Shown here: one piece after another, positions 14,691 through 23,676 of the stretch
Layout of the letters: every line of letters starts with the position of its first letter
How positions within the stretch are numbered: the first letter of the stretch is position 1
Origin: Armatimonadota bacterium
GTDB taxonomy: Bacteria > Armatimonadota > Zipacnadia > Zipacnadales > VGFC01
Direction: 5' to 3'
Assembly: GCA_016869045.1 (NCBI GenBank)
Contig: VGFC01000014.1
Span: forward strand, 1-39,600
DNA: 39,600 bases
Program-made: the position numbers and the translations under genes
The notes under the pieces: model-generated
What the model saw: the letters and a program-made list of their open reading frames with translations, nothing else
Told to the model about the DNA's origin: nothing
The model's database searches: none

Positions 14691-15818
14691 CTAGTCGCTG
14701 GTGGGCCGGAAGAGCTTCTCGAACTCGGTGCGCAGGGCGCTCTGTTTCTGGAGGTACTCCTCCCAGCCGCCGGTGGGGGTGCGCAGGTCCAGCTCGCTGA
14801 GAGAGGGTTGGCCTCGCAGCGGGGCCACGTCCTTGCGCGCGGAGTAGGCATTGCCGAGGTCGCGGAAGAGCGTCTGGCCCTCGCGCGAGAGGGCGTAGTC
14901 CACGAACAGGCGGGCGGCATTCGGGTGAGGGGCACGGGCGAGGATCGCCACCGGGCCGGGAATGAAGGGCACGCCCTCCTTGGGGAAGACGCCGACGATC
15001 GGCTTGCCCTCCTCCCGGGCGCCGATCATCGCGTAGCCCGCCATCTCGCCGGCGACCAGGATTCGGCCATCGAGAAGGGCTGCGGTGACGTCGTCCGCGG
15101 AACGGAAGATCTGCGGCTTCTGCCGAGCCACCCGCTCCCAGAACAGCGTGCCCAGGCGCTCGCGGAGGAGGAAGTACTCGGCATAGGCGGAGCCGGCGGT
15201 CGAGGCGTCCTTGAAGCCGATCTTGCCCTGGAATTCGGGCTTCAGCAGGTCCTCCCACGTCTTGGGGGCCCTGTCGGCGGGCAGCGTCTTCGTGTTGTAG
15301 GCCATCCCGATCGCGACCAGGCGCATCGCCCACCAATAGCCGGGCTCGCGGAAGCGGTCGTCGATCGCCGATTCCTCCGGCGAGGCGTAACGCATCAGCT
15401 CGCCGCGACCCCGGAGTTCGATGAACACACCGACATCCAGCACGTGGACCACATCCGCCTTCACCTCGCCCGTGTCGATCTCATCCTTGACCTGGCTGAT
15501 GGTGTCGAAGGTGCTCGACCGGCGAACGTGAGCGTCGATGAAGGGGTACTTCTTCCGGAAGGCATCGAGGAAGGCCTTGGCGTCCTTGTCCGGGAGCGAG
15601 GTGTACCAGCTCAACTGCCCTTCGACGCGTGCTCCCTTCTCGATGTCGGCAGGTGTCGGCGAGGCGCCTTGCTCCTTCTCGTGGGGAAGCACCACCTTGA
15701 TGGGGTCCTCGGTCTTGTGGTTCGGGCAGCCGGCCAACAGGGCTGCGCCTGGCAGCGCAAGGAGCGCCGCGACGCAGTGAAGCGTGTGCGCGAAGGGTCG
15801 CCGTCCGGGTTGAGCCAT
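14691..15818 (-). CDS. Solute-binding lipoprotein of the iron(III)/polyamine type (FbpA/AfuA-like), orphan
   Basis: About 375 aa from the ATG at 15818 (GAGGA 6 nt upstream; ATG 15824 is the alternative). The signal peptide ends in a lipobox LLAGC, so the protein is lipid-anchored. The body resembles periplasmic binding proteins of the Fe(III) class: LSWYTSLPDKDAKAFLDAFRKKYP, ADVVHVLD, KTWEDLLKPEFQGKIGFKD, GPVAILARAPHPNAARLFVDYALSREGQ. No ABC permease or ATPase gene is next to it. It starts 22 nt after the transporter-cyclase fusion gene, so it may present a ligand to that sensor. It might equally serve a transporter encoded elsewhere. Ligand not known. Confidence 0.88.
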   Translation of the reverse strand: MAQPGRRPFAHTLHCVAALLALPGAALLAGCPNHKTEDPIKVVLPHEKEQGASPTPADIEKGARVEGQLSWYTSLPDKDAKAFLDAFRKKYPFIDAHVRRSSTFDTISQVKDEIDTGEVKADVVHVLDVGVFIELRGRGELMRYASPEESAIDDRFREPGYWWAMRLVAIGMAYNTKTLPADRAPKTWEDLLKPEFQGKIGFKDASTAGSAYAEYFLLRERLGTLFWERVARQKPQIFRSADDVTAALLDGRILVAGEMAGYAMIGAREEGKPIVGVFPKEGVPFIPGPVAILARAPHPNAARLFVDYALSREGQTLFRDLGNAYSARKDVAPLRGQPSLSELDLRTPTGGWEEYLQKQSALRTEFEKLFRPTSD

Positions 15819-15840
15819 GAGCATTCCTCGCCTCGTCCTC

Positions 15841-18369
15841 CTATTCTCCCTCGCCACCCAAGGTCCTGCGTGAGAGCCAGTCGTCGATCTCCTCGGCCGG
15901 CAACCCGAAAGCCGCCAGCTCCTCACGCGTGTAGATCATCTCGCCGCCGCGGAACCCCATGACCAGGTACACGGGCACCTGGGTCGACTTGCCCCTCACG
16001 GTGAGAGGGGCGAGCGCGCGCACGACCACATGCTCGGCGACCTCGGCGTACGTGGAGTCGCTGATGAGGATGCCCGTGCTCGCCGTGTGAGACTCGATGC
16101 GTTGCGCGAGGTTGACCGGGTCGCCGACGACGGCGTACTCCATGCGCTTCAGGTCGCCCCCGAGAGCCCCGAGGCTCCCTGCGGTGACCTCGCCCGTGTT
16201 GATGCCGAAGCCGGTCTCGACGGGCTCCTTCCCCTCGGCGACGCGGTCCCCGTTGAGTTCCCGAATCGCCTGCTTCATTTCGATGGCGGCCAGCACCGCT
16301 CGCAGGGAATCGTCCTGCTCCTCGCCGAAGGCGCCCCACACCGCCATGATCGAGTCGCCCATGTACTTGTCCAGCATCCCGTCGTGACGGAAGACGACCT
16401 CGATCATCAACTCGAAGTACTCGTTGAGGATCTCGAAGACCTGCTCGGGTCCCAGGCGCTCGGCCAGCGGCGTGAACCCGCGGATGTCGGCGAACATCAC
16501 GGTGACCTTCCGCCGCTGCGGGGCGAAGACGATCTCGCGCTCGGCGACGATTCGGTCGGTCACCTGACGGCTCACATAGGCGCTGAAGGCGTGGTCCAGC
16601 AGGTTCTTCACGCGCAGGCCGTCCACCATGTCGTTGAAGGCGTGGCCCAGGTCCTCGATCTCGTCGTTCCCTTCGGGCACAACCCCTACATCGAGGTCGC
16701 CCCTTCGCACGCGGCGCATGGCGCGCGCGAGACGTTCCAATGGCCCGGTGATGGTGCCCGCGAAGTGGATGGCCGCCATGATCCCCAACAGCACGAACAC
16801 GAGCGTGAGGAACACGGCCCGGCTGCGGACCTCCTCGAGGGGCCGCCGCGCCAGGCTCTTGCGGCTGCCCATCACGACAATGGGCGCCTCGCTGGCGCCG
16901 GCTCTGCGTACGGCCCTGACGGTCAGGAGGTCGTTCTTGCGGTCGAGCTCTCCGCTGACGGCCATCGCCACGAGCTTCTCAGCCGCGGCCATGTCCCCTT
17001 CGCGATAGGCCCGGCGCGACTCATCCGCGAGTTCGAGTTGGCGCGGGTTCACGGCGAAGGCGCTGATGTGCCCGCGCTCGTCGAGGATGGCGAGGAAAAC
17101 GATGCGGACGGAGTACGCCTCCCCCTTGATCTCCTGGCGGACGATCCGCTCGGAATAGGCCTGCAGCGTCTGACGGGCGGGCGGATCGGGCAGCTGTTGA
17201 AGCTGCGCGACGTTGGTGGCGATCTGGCCCATCATCAGCCGCAGCTCCTGCCGCACGACCGCCTCGGTGTGCTGCAGCGACAGGGTCGAGGAGGCGAACA
17301 TCGTCACGAACACCACGACCACGACGACCGACGCGATCTTCAGCTTCAGGCTCAGTCTGGAGGGGGTGCGCGGAACGATCTCCTCCTCCGTCGCGATTCG
17401 TGCTTCTGTGCCCCGCTCTTCCTCGGGCGTCGGTCGCGGCGCTTCCGGCACGTGCGCGGCCCGCGTGACGATGATGTAGGAAGTGAACACGAGGATCGCG
17501 ATGCCCGCGACATGCAGCGGGTGCAGCGACTCCTGCAGAATCACCCACGAGAAGATCACCGTGACGATAGCGCCCAGGAGCCGCAGGCTGACGGCCACGT
17601 GGGCCTGCGCCTCGGCTAGGCCGCGCAGATAGATCGACATGGAGAGGCTGGTGCAGATTCCGCCCAGCCCGATGAGGATGAGCCACCCGCGCAGGCTCAG
17701 GTGAGCCAGCTCCCCCCAGGCGCCGCCCCCGATGCAGGCGATCGCACCCACCACGGCGCCCACGCCGAACCGCGCCAAGGCCACGGTGGTCGGGCTGAAC
17801 CGCCGCAAGGTGCCCTTGCTGAGAATCTCGGCGAGCGCCCGGCTCAGGCCGGCCAGAACCGCGAGCACGTCGCCCCCGAGGCGCAGGCCCAGCTCGCTCG
17901 TCGCCGCCGCCTTGTACTCGCCCAGCCCGATGAGCACATCCGCCGCGACCATCACGAACACGAGCGTGAACCTCACCGACGAGATGCGCTCGCGCAGCGT
18001 GTAATACGCGATGAAGGCCACGAAGATCGGCGCGGTCTTAGAGAGCGCGTTCACCACGCCGGCCGGGGCGGTCTCGAGCGCCTTGGTGAACAGCAGCGCC
18101 CCGAGGGCAGAGCCGAATCCACCGACGAAGATGAGCGCGATCCAGTCGCGGCGGCGAGGCTTGCCTTCGCGGACGGCGTTCGTTGCTGAGGGCACACCAA
18201 AGGGCAGCAGGAACAGCACTGCGATGACGTAGCGTGCGGCGACCGTCGTGCTCGCCGAGAGCCCGTCGTCACGCAGTAGGAGCTTGGTCAGGACGGGGGA
18301 CAGGCCCTGGAGCAGGACGGCTAGGACGATGAGGTAGTAGGCCTGTAGACGCCGACGGACGTCGTCCAC
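15841..18369 (-). CDS. EamA (DMT) transporter fused to periplasmic sensor, HAMP and class III adenylate cyclase
   Basis: 842 aa from a GTG at 18369 (AGGTG upstream). Residues 1-305 are a complete ten-helix EamA/DMT permease (TKLLLRDDGLSAST, ALEKT-like ALSKTAPIF, a second EamA repeat ending FTSYIIVTR). An acidic linker (306-341) leads to a membrane helix (342-366), an extracytoplasmic sensor-like region (367-512) and a second helix (513-536). Then come a HAMP domain (537-590; ITGPLERLARAMRRVRRGDLD) and a class III cyclase (about 615-800). The cyclase shows the metal-binding Asp residues in MFADIRGFT and YMGDSIMAVWG and the loop KRMEYAVVGDPVNLAQR. Topology is consistent, with all catalytic parts inside. 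The frame shows no break, so this is a real fusion. It may couple metabolite export or sensing to cAMP production. Confidence 0.93.
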   Translation of the reverse strand: MDDVRRRLQAYYLIVLAVLLQGLSPVLTKLLLRDDGLSASTTVAARYVIAVLFLLPFGVPSATNAVREGKPRRRDWIALIFVGGFGSALGALLFTKALETAPAGVVNALSKTAPIFVAFIAYYTLRERISSVRFTLVFVMVAADVLIGLGEYKAAATSELGLRLGGDVLAVLAGLSRALAEILSKGTLRRFSPTTVALARFGVGAVVGAIACIGGGAWGELAHLSLRGWLILIGLGGICTSLSMSIYLRGLAEAQAHVAVSLRLLGAIVTVIFSWVILQESLHPLHVAGIAILVFTSYIIVTRAAHVPEAPRPTPEEERGTEARIATEEEIVPRTPSRLSLKLKIASVVVVVVFVTMFASSTLSLQHTEAVVRQELRLMMGQIATNVAQLQQLPDPPARQTLQAYSERIVRQEIKGEAYSVRIVFLAILDERGHISAFAVNPRQLELADESRRAYREGDMAAAEKLVAMAVSGELDRKNDLLTVRAVRRAGASEAPIVVMGSRKSLARRPLEEVRSRAVFLTLVFVLLGIMAAIHFAGTITGPLERLARAMRRVRRGDLDVGVVPEGNDEIEDLGHAFNDMVDGLRVKNLLDHAFSAYVSRQVTDRIVAEREIVFAPQRRKVTVMFADIRGFTPLAERLGPEQVFEILNEYFELMIEVVFRHDGMLDKYMGDSIMAVWGAFGEEQDDSLRAVLAAIEMKQAIRELNGDRVAEGKEPVETGFGINTGEVTAGSLGALGGDLKRMEYAVVGDPVNLAQRIESHTASTGILISDSTYAEVAEHVVVRALAPLTVRGKSTQVPVYLVMGFRGGEMIYTREELAAFGLPAEEIDDWLSRRTLGGEGE

Positions 18370-18422
18370 GGCGGCACCTGGGGACGGCGGTTACAGGTCA
18401 CGGGTGACGGGAACGGCAACGG

Positions 18423-19382
18423 CTACGACGGCGACCTGAGACGCGGGACGGCGCTGGCGAGGATCTCCTCGACCAGATCCTCGTAGCTCATCCCCGCGGC
18501 CCGCGCTTCCGCCGGAACGTCGCTGGTCTCGGTCAGGCCGGGCACGCTGTTGATCTCGTGGACCCACAGCCGCCCGCCGCTGTCGTGGTGCATGTCAACG
18601 CGGCTGAGGCCGTGGCAGTCGCACGCCCGGTGCGCCCGCACGGCAGTCTCCTGCGCCAGGCGGGCCGCCTCCTCCGGGATTCGCGCCGGGCAGATCAGGT
18701 CGGTCAGGCCCTTGGTGTACTTGGCCTCGTAGTCGTAGAACTGCTTCCTGGGTACCAGCTCCAGCACCGGAAGCGCCCGCAGACTCTCATCGTAGCCGAG
18801 CACACCGACGGTGATCTCATTCCCATCGCAGAAGGCCTCGACGAGCACGTTCCCGTAGCGCGCTAGCACGTCGGCCACGTCGCGCCGCAGTTCCTCTGCC
18901 GACTGCGGGATGGTCACGCCCAGGCTGCTGCCCTCGTGCACAGGCTTCACGACGCAGGGCACCCCGAGCTGCTGCATCGCCTCTTCCGCCACCCGCTCCG
19001 CGTCAGCCGCGTCGTCGGTGAAGACGAACTCCGGCGTCGGGATGCCGACCGCCTGCAGAAGCTGCTTCGACCGCACCTTGTCCAGCGTCAGCGCGCTCGC
19101 CAGCACGCCGCAGCCCGCGTACGGGATGCCGAGCACTTCCAGCATCCCGGGAATGGTGCCGTCCTCGCCGGCGCCGCCGTGCAGCGCGTTGAACACCAAC
19201 TCCGCGCCGGCGTCGGCCAGCTGCTGCGGCAGGCTGCAGTTGGGATCCACGCCCACGGCGTCGTACCCGCGCGCGGCAAGGGCCGCGAGCACCCCGGCGC
19301 CGCTGCGCAGGGAGACCTCCCGTTCGCCGGACCGGCCGCCGAGCAGCACGGCGACGCGTTTGTTGCGAAGATCGATGGTCAT
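18423..19382 (-). CDS. ddl: D-alanine--D-alanine ligase
   Basis: 319 aa ATP-grasp enzyme, normal Ddl length. It makes the D-Ala-D-Ala dipeptide for peptidoglycan in the cytoplasm. Visible motifs: VLLGGRSGEREVSLRSG at the N-terminus, FNALHGGAGEDG (about 64-75), VVKPVHEGSSLGV (ATP binding), and the C-terminal VHEINSVPGLTETSD with the metal-binding Glu and Asn. The ATG overlaps the stop of the upstream three-repeat protein gene by 4 bp (ATGA), so translation is coupled. It lies 53 nt before the EamA-cyclase gene. Confidence 0.96.
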   Translation of the reverse strand: MTIDLRNKRVAVLLGGRSGEREVSLRSGAGVLAALAARGYDAVGVDPNCSLPQQLADAGAELVFNALHGGAGEDGTIPGMLEVLGIPYAGCGVLASALTLDKVRSKQLLQAVGIPTPEFVFTDDAADAERVAEEAMQQLGVPCVVKPVHEGSSLGVTIPQSAEELRRDVADVLARYGNVLVEAFCDGNEITVGVLGYDESLRALPVLELVPRKQFYDYEAKYTKGLTDLICPARIPEEAARLAQETAVRAHRACDCHGLSRVDMHHDSGGRLWVHEINSVPGLTETSDVPAEARAAGMSYEDLVEEILASAVPRLRSPS

Positions 19383-20626
19383 TGCTTCGGCGTTCCTTCT
19401 GCGTTCGGTTGTGCGGTGAGGGGCGCCAGCTTGCCCTCGTCGGTGACCCGCCCCGCCATCGTGATCTCGATCCCGTCCAGAAGCGTCGCGGCGCCGAGCG
19501 TCACGGGCTTCGGGGCGCCCGACTGCAGATCGGAGATCCCCTGGAAGCCAACCAGGTCGCCGGGACCGAACCTGCCGTCCTCGTTCTGGTCGATGAGAGC
19601 CGTGAGGAAGTACGTGCCCGGCGCAAGCAGCGCCACGAAGCGACCGTCCTTCTCCGCTGGGGCGTTCGCCTCGACCTCCTGCATCCCCGGGTCGGCCGAG
19701 ATGCGCACCTGTGCCGGCTTGGCCCCCTCAGCCGGCTGTCGCACCATGCCGCACACGACCGCCGGCAGGGACGCCAGGTCCAGGCGATAGGCGCCTTGCC
19801 CTTCTGCCGAGGCCACCAGCCCCTCCTCGCCCAGCCGGCCCGTGACGCCGATCTCCAGGCCCCCAATGTCATCGCCCTTGCCGAGGGAGAGCACGGGCAG
19901 CGTCTCGGGCGCCTTCGACCAGTCGGCGACACCGTAGACGCCCACGCGATCCCCCGCACCGAACCTGCCGTCGGCGGAGACATCCGCCAGACCGAGAAGC
20001 CGGTACTCCCCGGGCTCCACCGAGAAGGAGAAGCCCGCATTATCGCTCCCGAGCCGCGCAACTGCGACCGGCGAATGGTCCTCGGCCCGCAGCATCTCTA
20101 CGAACACCGGCGCCTGCAGATCGTCCCGACCCGTGACGGTTCCCGCCGCCCAGGTGGGGAGGCCTGTCGGCTTCACTTCCACCTTCGCCGGCTCACCTTC
20201 GAGGGCGACCGGGCGCTTGTCCGGCCCGATGGTGGCCGTGATCGGGATGTGCACGTCTCGGATGAACGCGTCGGCCGGGACCTTGAGCGCCTTCGGTTTC
20301 TGGGTCTTGGGGTCGAAGATGCTGACGCCGTAGTACCCCACGCCATCGCCTGCGTCGAGCTTCTCGTTTCCGTTCAGGTCCACCACGGCCATGAGGTAGA
20401 ACTCGCCGGGCTCCAGCAGCGCCAAGTAGCCGCCACCCTCATCGCCTGCGGGGTAGGCGTCGTAGAGGTCTGTCATGGCCTGGTCGCGGTAGAGGCGGAC
20501 CTGGGCCTTGCTGAGGTCGTGCTCGGGCCAGAGGATCTTGCCGACGATCGTGGGCGCGCCAAAGGGGCTCTGCGCCACAAGCGGCAGCCCGAGAGCTAGC
20601 GCAAACCCCACGCAGAACCACTTCAT
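19379..20626 (-). CDS. Secreted protein with three calcium-loop-like repeats; function unknown
   Basis: 415 aa with a signal peptide (WFCVGFALALGLPLVAQS). It contains three similar blocks, each with a beta segment PGEFYLMAVVD-type followed by an acidic loop and a VGxYGV-type strand: VDLNGNEKLDAGDGVGYYGV, then ADVSADGRFGAGDRVGVYGV, then IDQNEDGRFGPGDLVGFQGI. The DxNxDGxxxxGD loops resemble dockerin or EF-hand calcium loops embedded in a prealbumin-like beta repeat; I do not recognise a named family. It overlaps ddl by 4 bp and lies 20 nt after the transglutaminase gene. An extracellular or periplasmic, calcium-stabilised binding role is inference. Confidence 0.75.
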   Translation of the reverse strand: MKWFCVGFALALGLPLVAQSPFGAPTIVGKILWPEHDLSKAQVRLYRDQAMTDLYDAYPAGDEGGGYLALLEPGEFYLMAVVDLNGNEKLDAGDGVGYYGVSIFDPKTQKPKALKVPADAFIRDVHIPITATIGPDKRPVALEGEPAKVEVKPTGLPTWAAGTVTGRDDLQAPVFVEMLRAEDHSPVAVARLGSDNAGFSFSVEPGEYRLLGLADVSADGRFGAGDRVGVYGVADWSKAPETLPVLSLGKGDDIGGLEIGVTGRLGEEGLVASAEGQGAYRLDLASLPAVVCGMVRQPAEGAKPAQVRISADPGMQEVEANAPAEKDGRFVALLAPGTYFLTALIDQNEDGRFGPGDLVGFQGISDLQSGAPKPVTLGAATLLDGIEITMAGRVTDEGKLAPLTAQPNAEGTPKQ

Positions 20627-20646
20627 CGGCTGCGTCTCGCTACCTG

Positions 20647-22155
20647 TCAGTTCTCTTTCGCGCGGTGCTCAAGCGCCTCGAGTGTCAACACGCCCATGCT
20701 GCGCACTGCGTCGAGGTTGGTCTTGGCGAAGGACTCGCTGGTCAGCGATCCAGAGGCCAGGACGAGATGACCGGCGTTGCTGGTCACCTCCCCCCAGGTC
20801 GGATCGCACGAGACCCACCGGCCCACGTATAGCTCGTTCCAGGCGTGGTAGTAGTACCCGTCCCTCAGGTAGATCACGCCGGTCACGAACTTGGAGGGGA
20901 TCCCAACGGCCCGCGCCAACGCACACAGCAGCGTGGCGTGCTCCGAGCAGTCCCCCTTCAGGATCTTGAGACACTCGGAGGCGGTGATCGGTCTAGGGTC
21001 GTGATCCACCTTGTTCATGTTCACGAAGACCCAGCGAGTCAGCTTCTGAGCGGCTTCCCAGGCGTCCGTCTCCTCACCGACGATCTCCTTCGCCTTGGCG
21101 ACGATGTCCGGGTCGGCCGACTGGATGATGTCGTTGGGCGCCAGGAACTCGTCCAGCTCCGGCCCCGAGAAGGGCAACTTGTGGCCCGACAGGCCCTCGT
21201 CGGTCTCCGCGCGGACGACGACCTCGGCCTCGCGCTCGCCGAGCGGCGTGACGGTCTGCAGCGGCGTCGAGGGGATCAGCTCAGCGGCGGGGACCCCCGG
21301 GGACCCGGCCTTGAGGCGCACGTAGCCCAGCGAGCCAGTGCTGCCCATGGGCTCGGACACGGGGATGTGGTCCGCGATCGTGAACGGAGCGACAACCGCC
21401 AGGGCCTCCTCCTCGGTCACCTTCTCGATCACCAGGTTCATGAGCGCGGGCATCTGCTGCTTGACGATGTCACCCTCCGCATTCATCCACCACTCCACCT
21501 CCAGCCCGATGCTCCTCGCACGCAGGGCAACCTTCAGAGCGTTGACCTCGGCGCCCTTCACGGTCACGTTCTCGCGCCCCATGCACTCCGCCTCGAAGTC
21601 CACCAGCATCTCCAACTCGGGCACGAAGGCCTCAAAGGCATACGTCGCCTTGTCCGGCAGAAGACCCTGGGCGGCCACCAACGACAGTGTCAGCTCCGAG
21701 CCGAAGTCCGGCCCCGGGGTCAGCACCTTCTCGGTCTCCAGGTCCCCGGCCTTGGTTCGCACACGGAGCTGCCCGTCCTGGAGGACGGCGTCGATGGTCT
21801 TCGCGCGCCCGAACTCGTCCTGCTGCGCGTGGATGTGTCGGGGCTTCAGGTCGCTGCCGTAGTCGGTGACCGTCGTCGCGTTCACGTCGAAGGCGCCTCG
21901 CCCGAAGTCCACCTTGAGCGACATCTCCTCAACCGTCTGCAGGCACGGCCCGCCCTCGCCGTCCTTGACGGTCGCACTGCGGTGGACGTAGCCGACCGGC
22001 GACCCCAGCAGGGAGGCGCGGAACCACCCCTCGGTGGCCAGCACTGAGAGGTCGATGTTCGCGAGCTTCGGGAGGGGGTCGGCGCAGTGGCCGAGGCCGG
22101 TGGGGACCAGGCAGAGGAGCAAGGCCATGTAGACCGCCTCTCGCGGGTGGCGCAT
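20647..22155 (-). CDS. Secreted transglutaminase-like (papain-fold) protein
   Basis: 502 aa with a signal peptide (YMALLLCLVPTGLGHCA). The C-terminal quarter is a transglutaminase-core domain: Cys in LKGDCSEHATLL (about residue 402), His in YYYHAWNELYVG (about 435) and Asp in WVSCDPTW (about 450) form the expected triad. The N-terminal two thirds is beta-rich and not recognised. Bacterial members are proteases, peptidoglycan-related amidases or cross-linkers in the periplasm. The gene lies 8 nt after the HD-GYP gene and 20 nt before the repeat protein, so all three share an operon with ddl. A cell-envelope role is inferred from that context. Confidence 0.88.
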   Translation of the reverse strand: MRHPREAVYMALLLCLVPTGLGHCADPLPKLANIDLSVLATEGWFRASLLGSPVGYVHRSATVKDGEGGPCLQTVEEMSLKVDFGRGAFDVNATTVTDYGSDLKPRHIHAQQDEFGRAKTIDAVLQDGQLRVRTKAGDLETEKVLTPGPDFGSELTLSLVAAQGLLPDKATYAFEAFVPELEMLVDFEAECMGRENVTVKGAEVNALKVALRARSIGLEVEWWMNAEGDIVKQQMPALMNLVIEKVTEEEALAVVAPFTIADHIPVSEPMGSTGSLGYVRLKAGSPGVPAAELIPSTPLQTVTPLGEREAEVVVRAETDEGLSGHKLPFSGPELDEFLAPNDIIQSADPDIVAKAKEIVGEETDAWEAAQKLTRWVFVNMNKVDHDPRPITASECLKILKGDCSEHATLLCALARAVGIPSKFVTGVIYLRDGYYYHAWNELYVGRWVSCDPTWGEVTSNAGHLVLASGSLTSESFAKTNLDAVRSMGVLTLEALEHRAKEN

Positions 22156-22163
22156 GGTGTGCT

Positions 22164-23615
22164 CTAGACCTCGTCGGTAGTTCGTGGCTCGAGCGTGCGG
22201 CGGGCGATCTCCTCGGTGCTCAACTGCATGAACGCCTCGACCAACTGGGGATCGAACCGCGACCCTGCCTGGAGCTTGATCTGGGCGAAGGCATCGACCG
22301 GATGGATGCCTCCGGCGCCGTTGATGCCGTTCACGAGCCGATCGTAGGCGTCCACGATCGCCACCAGGCGGGCCTGATAGGGGATCTGCTCGCCGGCGAT
22401 CCCCTCGGGGAAGCCGGTCCCATCCCAGTGCTCGTGGTGGTAGAGCACCACATCGCAGATGGGCTTGAGGAACTCCACGGGGGCAAGGATGCTGCGGCCG
22501 ATCAGAGGGTGCATCTCGTAGAAGAGGCGCAGATCAACGTCGGCCGGCCCAAACGCGTCAAGCGACGGGGATTCGACCCCGATCTTGCCGATGTCATGCA
22601 GCACCGTCGAGAAGCGCAGATACTCCTTCTCGTCCTCGCTGAAGCCCAGGCGATCGGCGAACCGCTGGGCGGTGTAGGTCACCCGCTCCGAGTGACCGTA
22701 CGTCGCCGGGTCGCGCGCCTCGATGGCGATGGTGAGGGCGCGGACCGTCTCGTAGTAGCTGCGGCGGATGTCCTCGTAGAGCTGCGCGTTCTCGATCGCG
22801 ATCGCCGCCAGGTGCGCGAAGGCCTCCAGCAGGGCGATCTCATCGCGCATGAACGTCCGCTCCGTGTGGGCATAAACCCGCATGACGCCCAGGACTTCGT
22901 CCTTCACCTCCAGTGGCACGGTGAGTACGGACGTCAGCCCCTCCTTCGCCGCCTCTTTCGCGTACTGGAAACCCTCCCCGTCGGCCACATTTCGCAGCTC
23001 GACGGTCTCACCGGCGAGCACGCGCCGGTCCAGGGGGCTCTCCGGGACCCGGATCGGCCCTTTCGACAGGTAGGCGCGGCTCAGCCCGCGGGCCGCGCGC
23101 AACTGTAGCAGGCCGCGGTCCTTGTCCAACAGGCGGATCGCGCAGGCGCGGACGTTCATCACCTGCTCGGCGCTGTCCACAATGACCTTGAGCACCGCCT
23201 CCAGGCGCAGCGTGGAGGACACCGATCGTGCCACGTTGTAGAGGGTCTCGAACTCGCTGGCGCGGCGGCGGAGGATGAAGCCGATGCGCGATGAGGCCAT
23301 CCCGACCACGAAGAAGAACAGCGTGCGCAAGCCGATGTCGGCGGGCGTCTGCCAGTAGCCCTCCGTGTCGGCCGCGTTGAGGTTGGCCGGCATCATGGGG
23401 CCGCAGAGCAACGCGGCGATCAGCGCCGCCAGCAGGGCGCCGATGTCGCCGGCCACATAGCCCGCCCAGATGATGGGCAGGTAGTAGAAGTGCACCGCGA
23501 TGCCGTTCGCCCCGCCCGACACGTGCACCAGCGCCGTGATCAGCCCCAGGCTGACCACGATGAGGATCACGTTCACGACGAACCGGCCCACCGACGGCTG
23601 CTTCAAAACACACAT
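22164..23615 (-). CDS. Membrane GAF-HD-GYP cyclic-di-GMP phosphodiesterase
   Basis: 483 aa. Residues about 13-130 hold several membrane helices (a sensory membrane region). Residues 135-280 form a GAF domain (TLYNVARSVSSTLRLEAVLKVIVDSA, TVPLEVKDEVLGVMRVYAH). Residues 290-470 are an HD-GYP domain with GHSERVTYTAQ, LHDIGKIGV (about 338) and HHEHWDGTGFPEGIAGEQIP, in which the GYP motif is GFP. HD-GYP enzymes hydrolyse c-di-GMP to pGpG or GMP, and the metal ligands are intact. The ATG at 23615 has GAAGGG directly before it, so the exact start is uncertain by a few codons. It is 61 nt downstream of metG and heads the envelope and signalling part of the operon. Confidence 0.92.
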   Translation of the reverse strand: MCVLKQPSVGRFVVNVILIVVSLGLITALVHVSGGANGIAVHFYYLPIIWAGYVAGDIGALLAALIAALLCGPMMPANLNAADTEGYWQTPADIGLRTLFFFVVGMASSRIGFILRRRASEFETLYNVARSVSSTLRLEAVLKVIVDSAEQVMNVRACAIRLLDKDRGLLQLRAARGLSRAYLSKGPIRVPESPLDRRVLAGETVELRNVADGEGFQYAKEAAKEGLTSVLTVPLEVKDEVLGVMRVYAHTERTFMRDEIALLEAFAHLAAIAIENAQLYEDIRRSYYETVRALTIAIEARDPATYGHSERVTYTAQRFADRLGFSEDEKEYLRFSTVLHDIGKIGVESPSLDAFGPADVDLRLFYEMHPLIGRSILAPVEFLKPICDVVLYHHEHWDGTGFPEGIAGEQIPYQARLVAIVDAYDRLVNGINGAGGIHPVDAFAQIKLQAGSRFDPQLVEAFMQLSTEEIARRTLEPRTTDEV

Positions 23616-23676
23616 CCCCTTCGTTGCGCGGAACCTTGGCCTCGCCGGCCCCCGCCACCTCGGCCCGGAACGTGAC

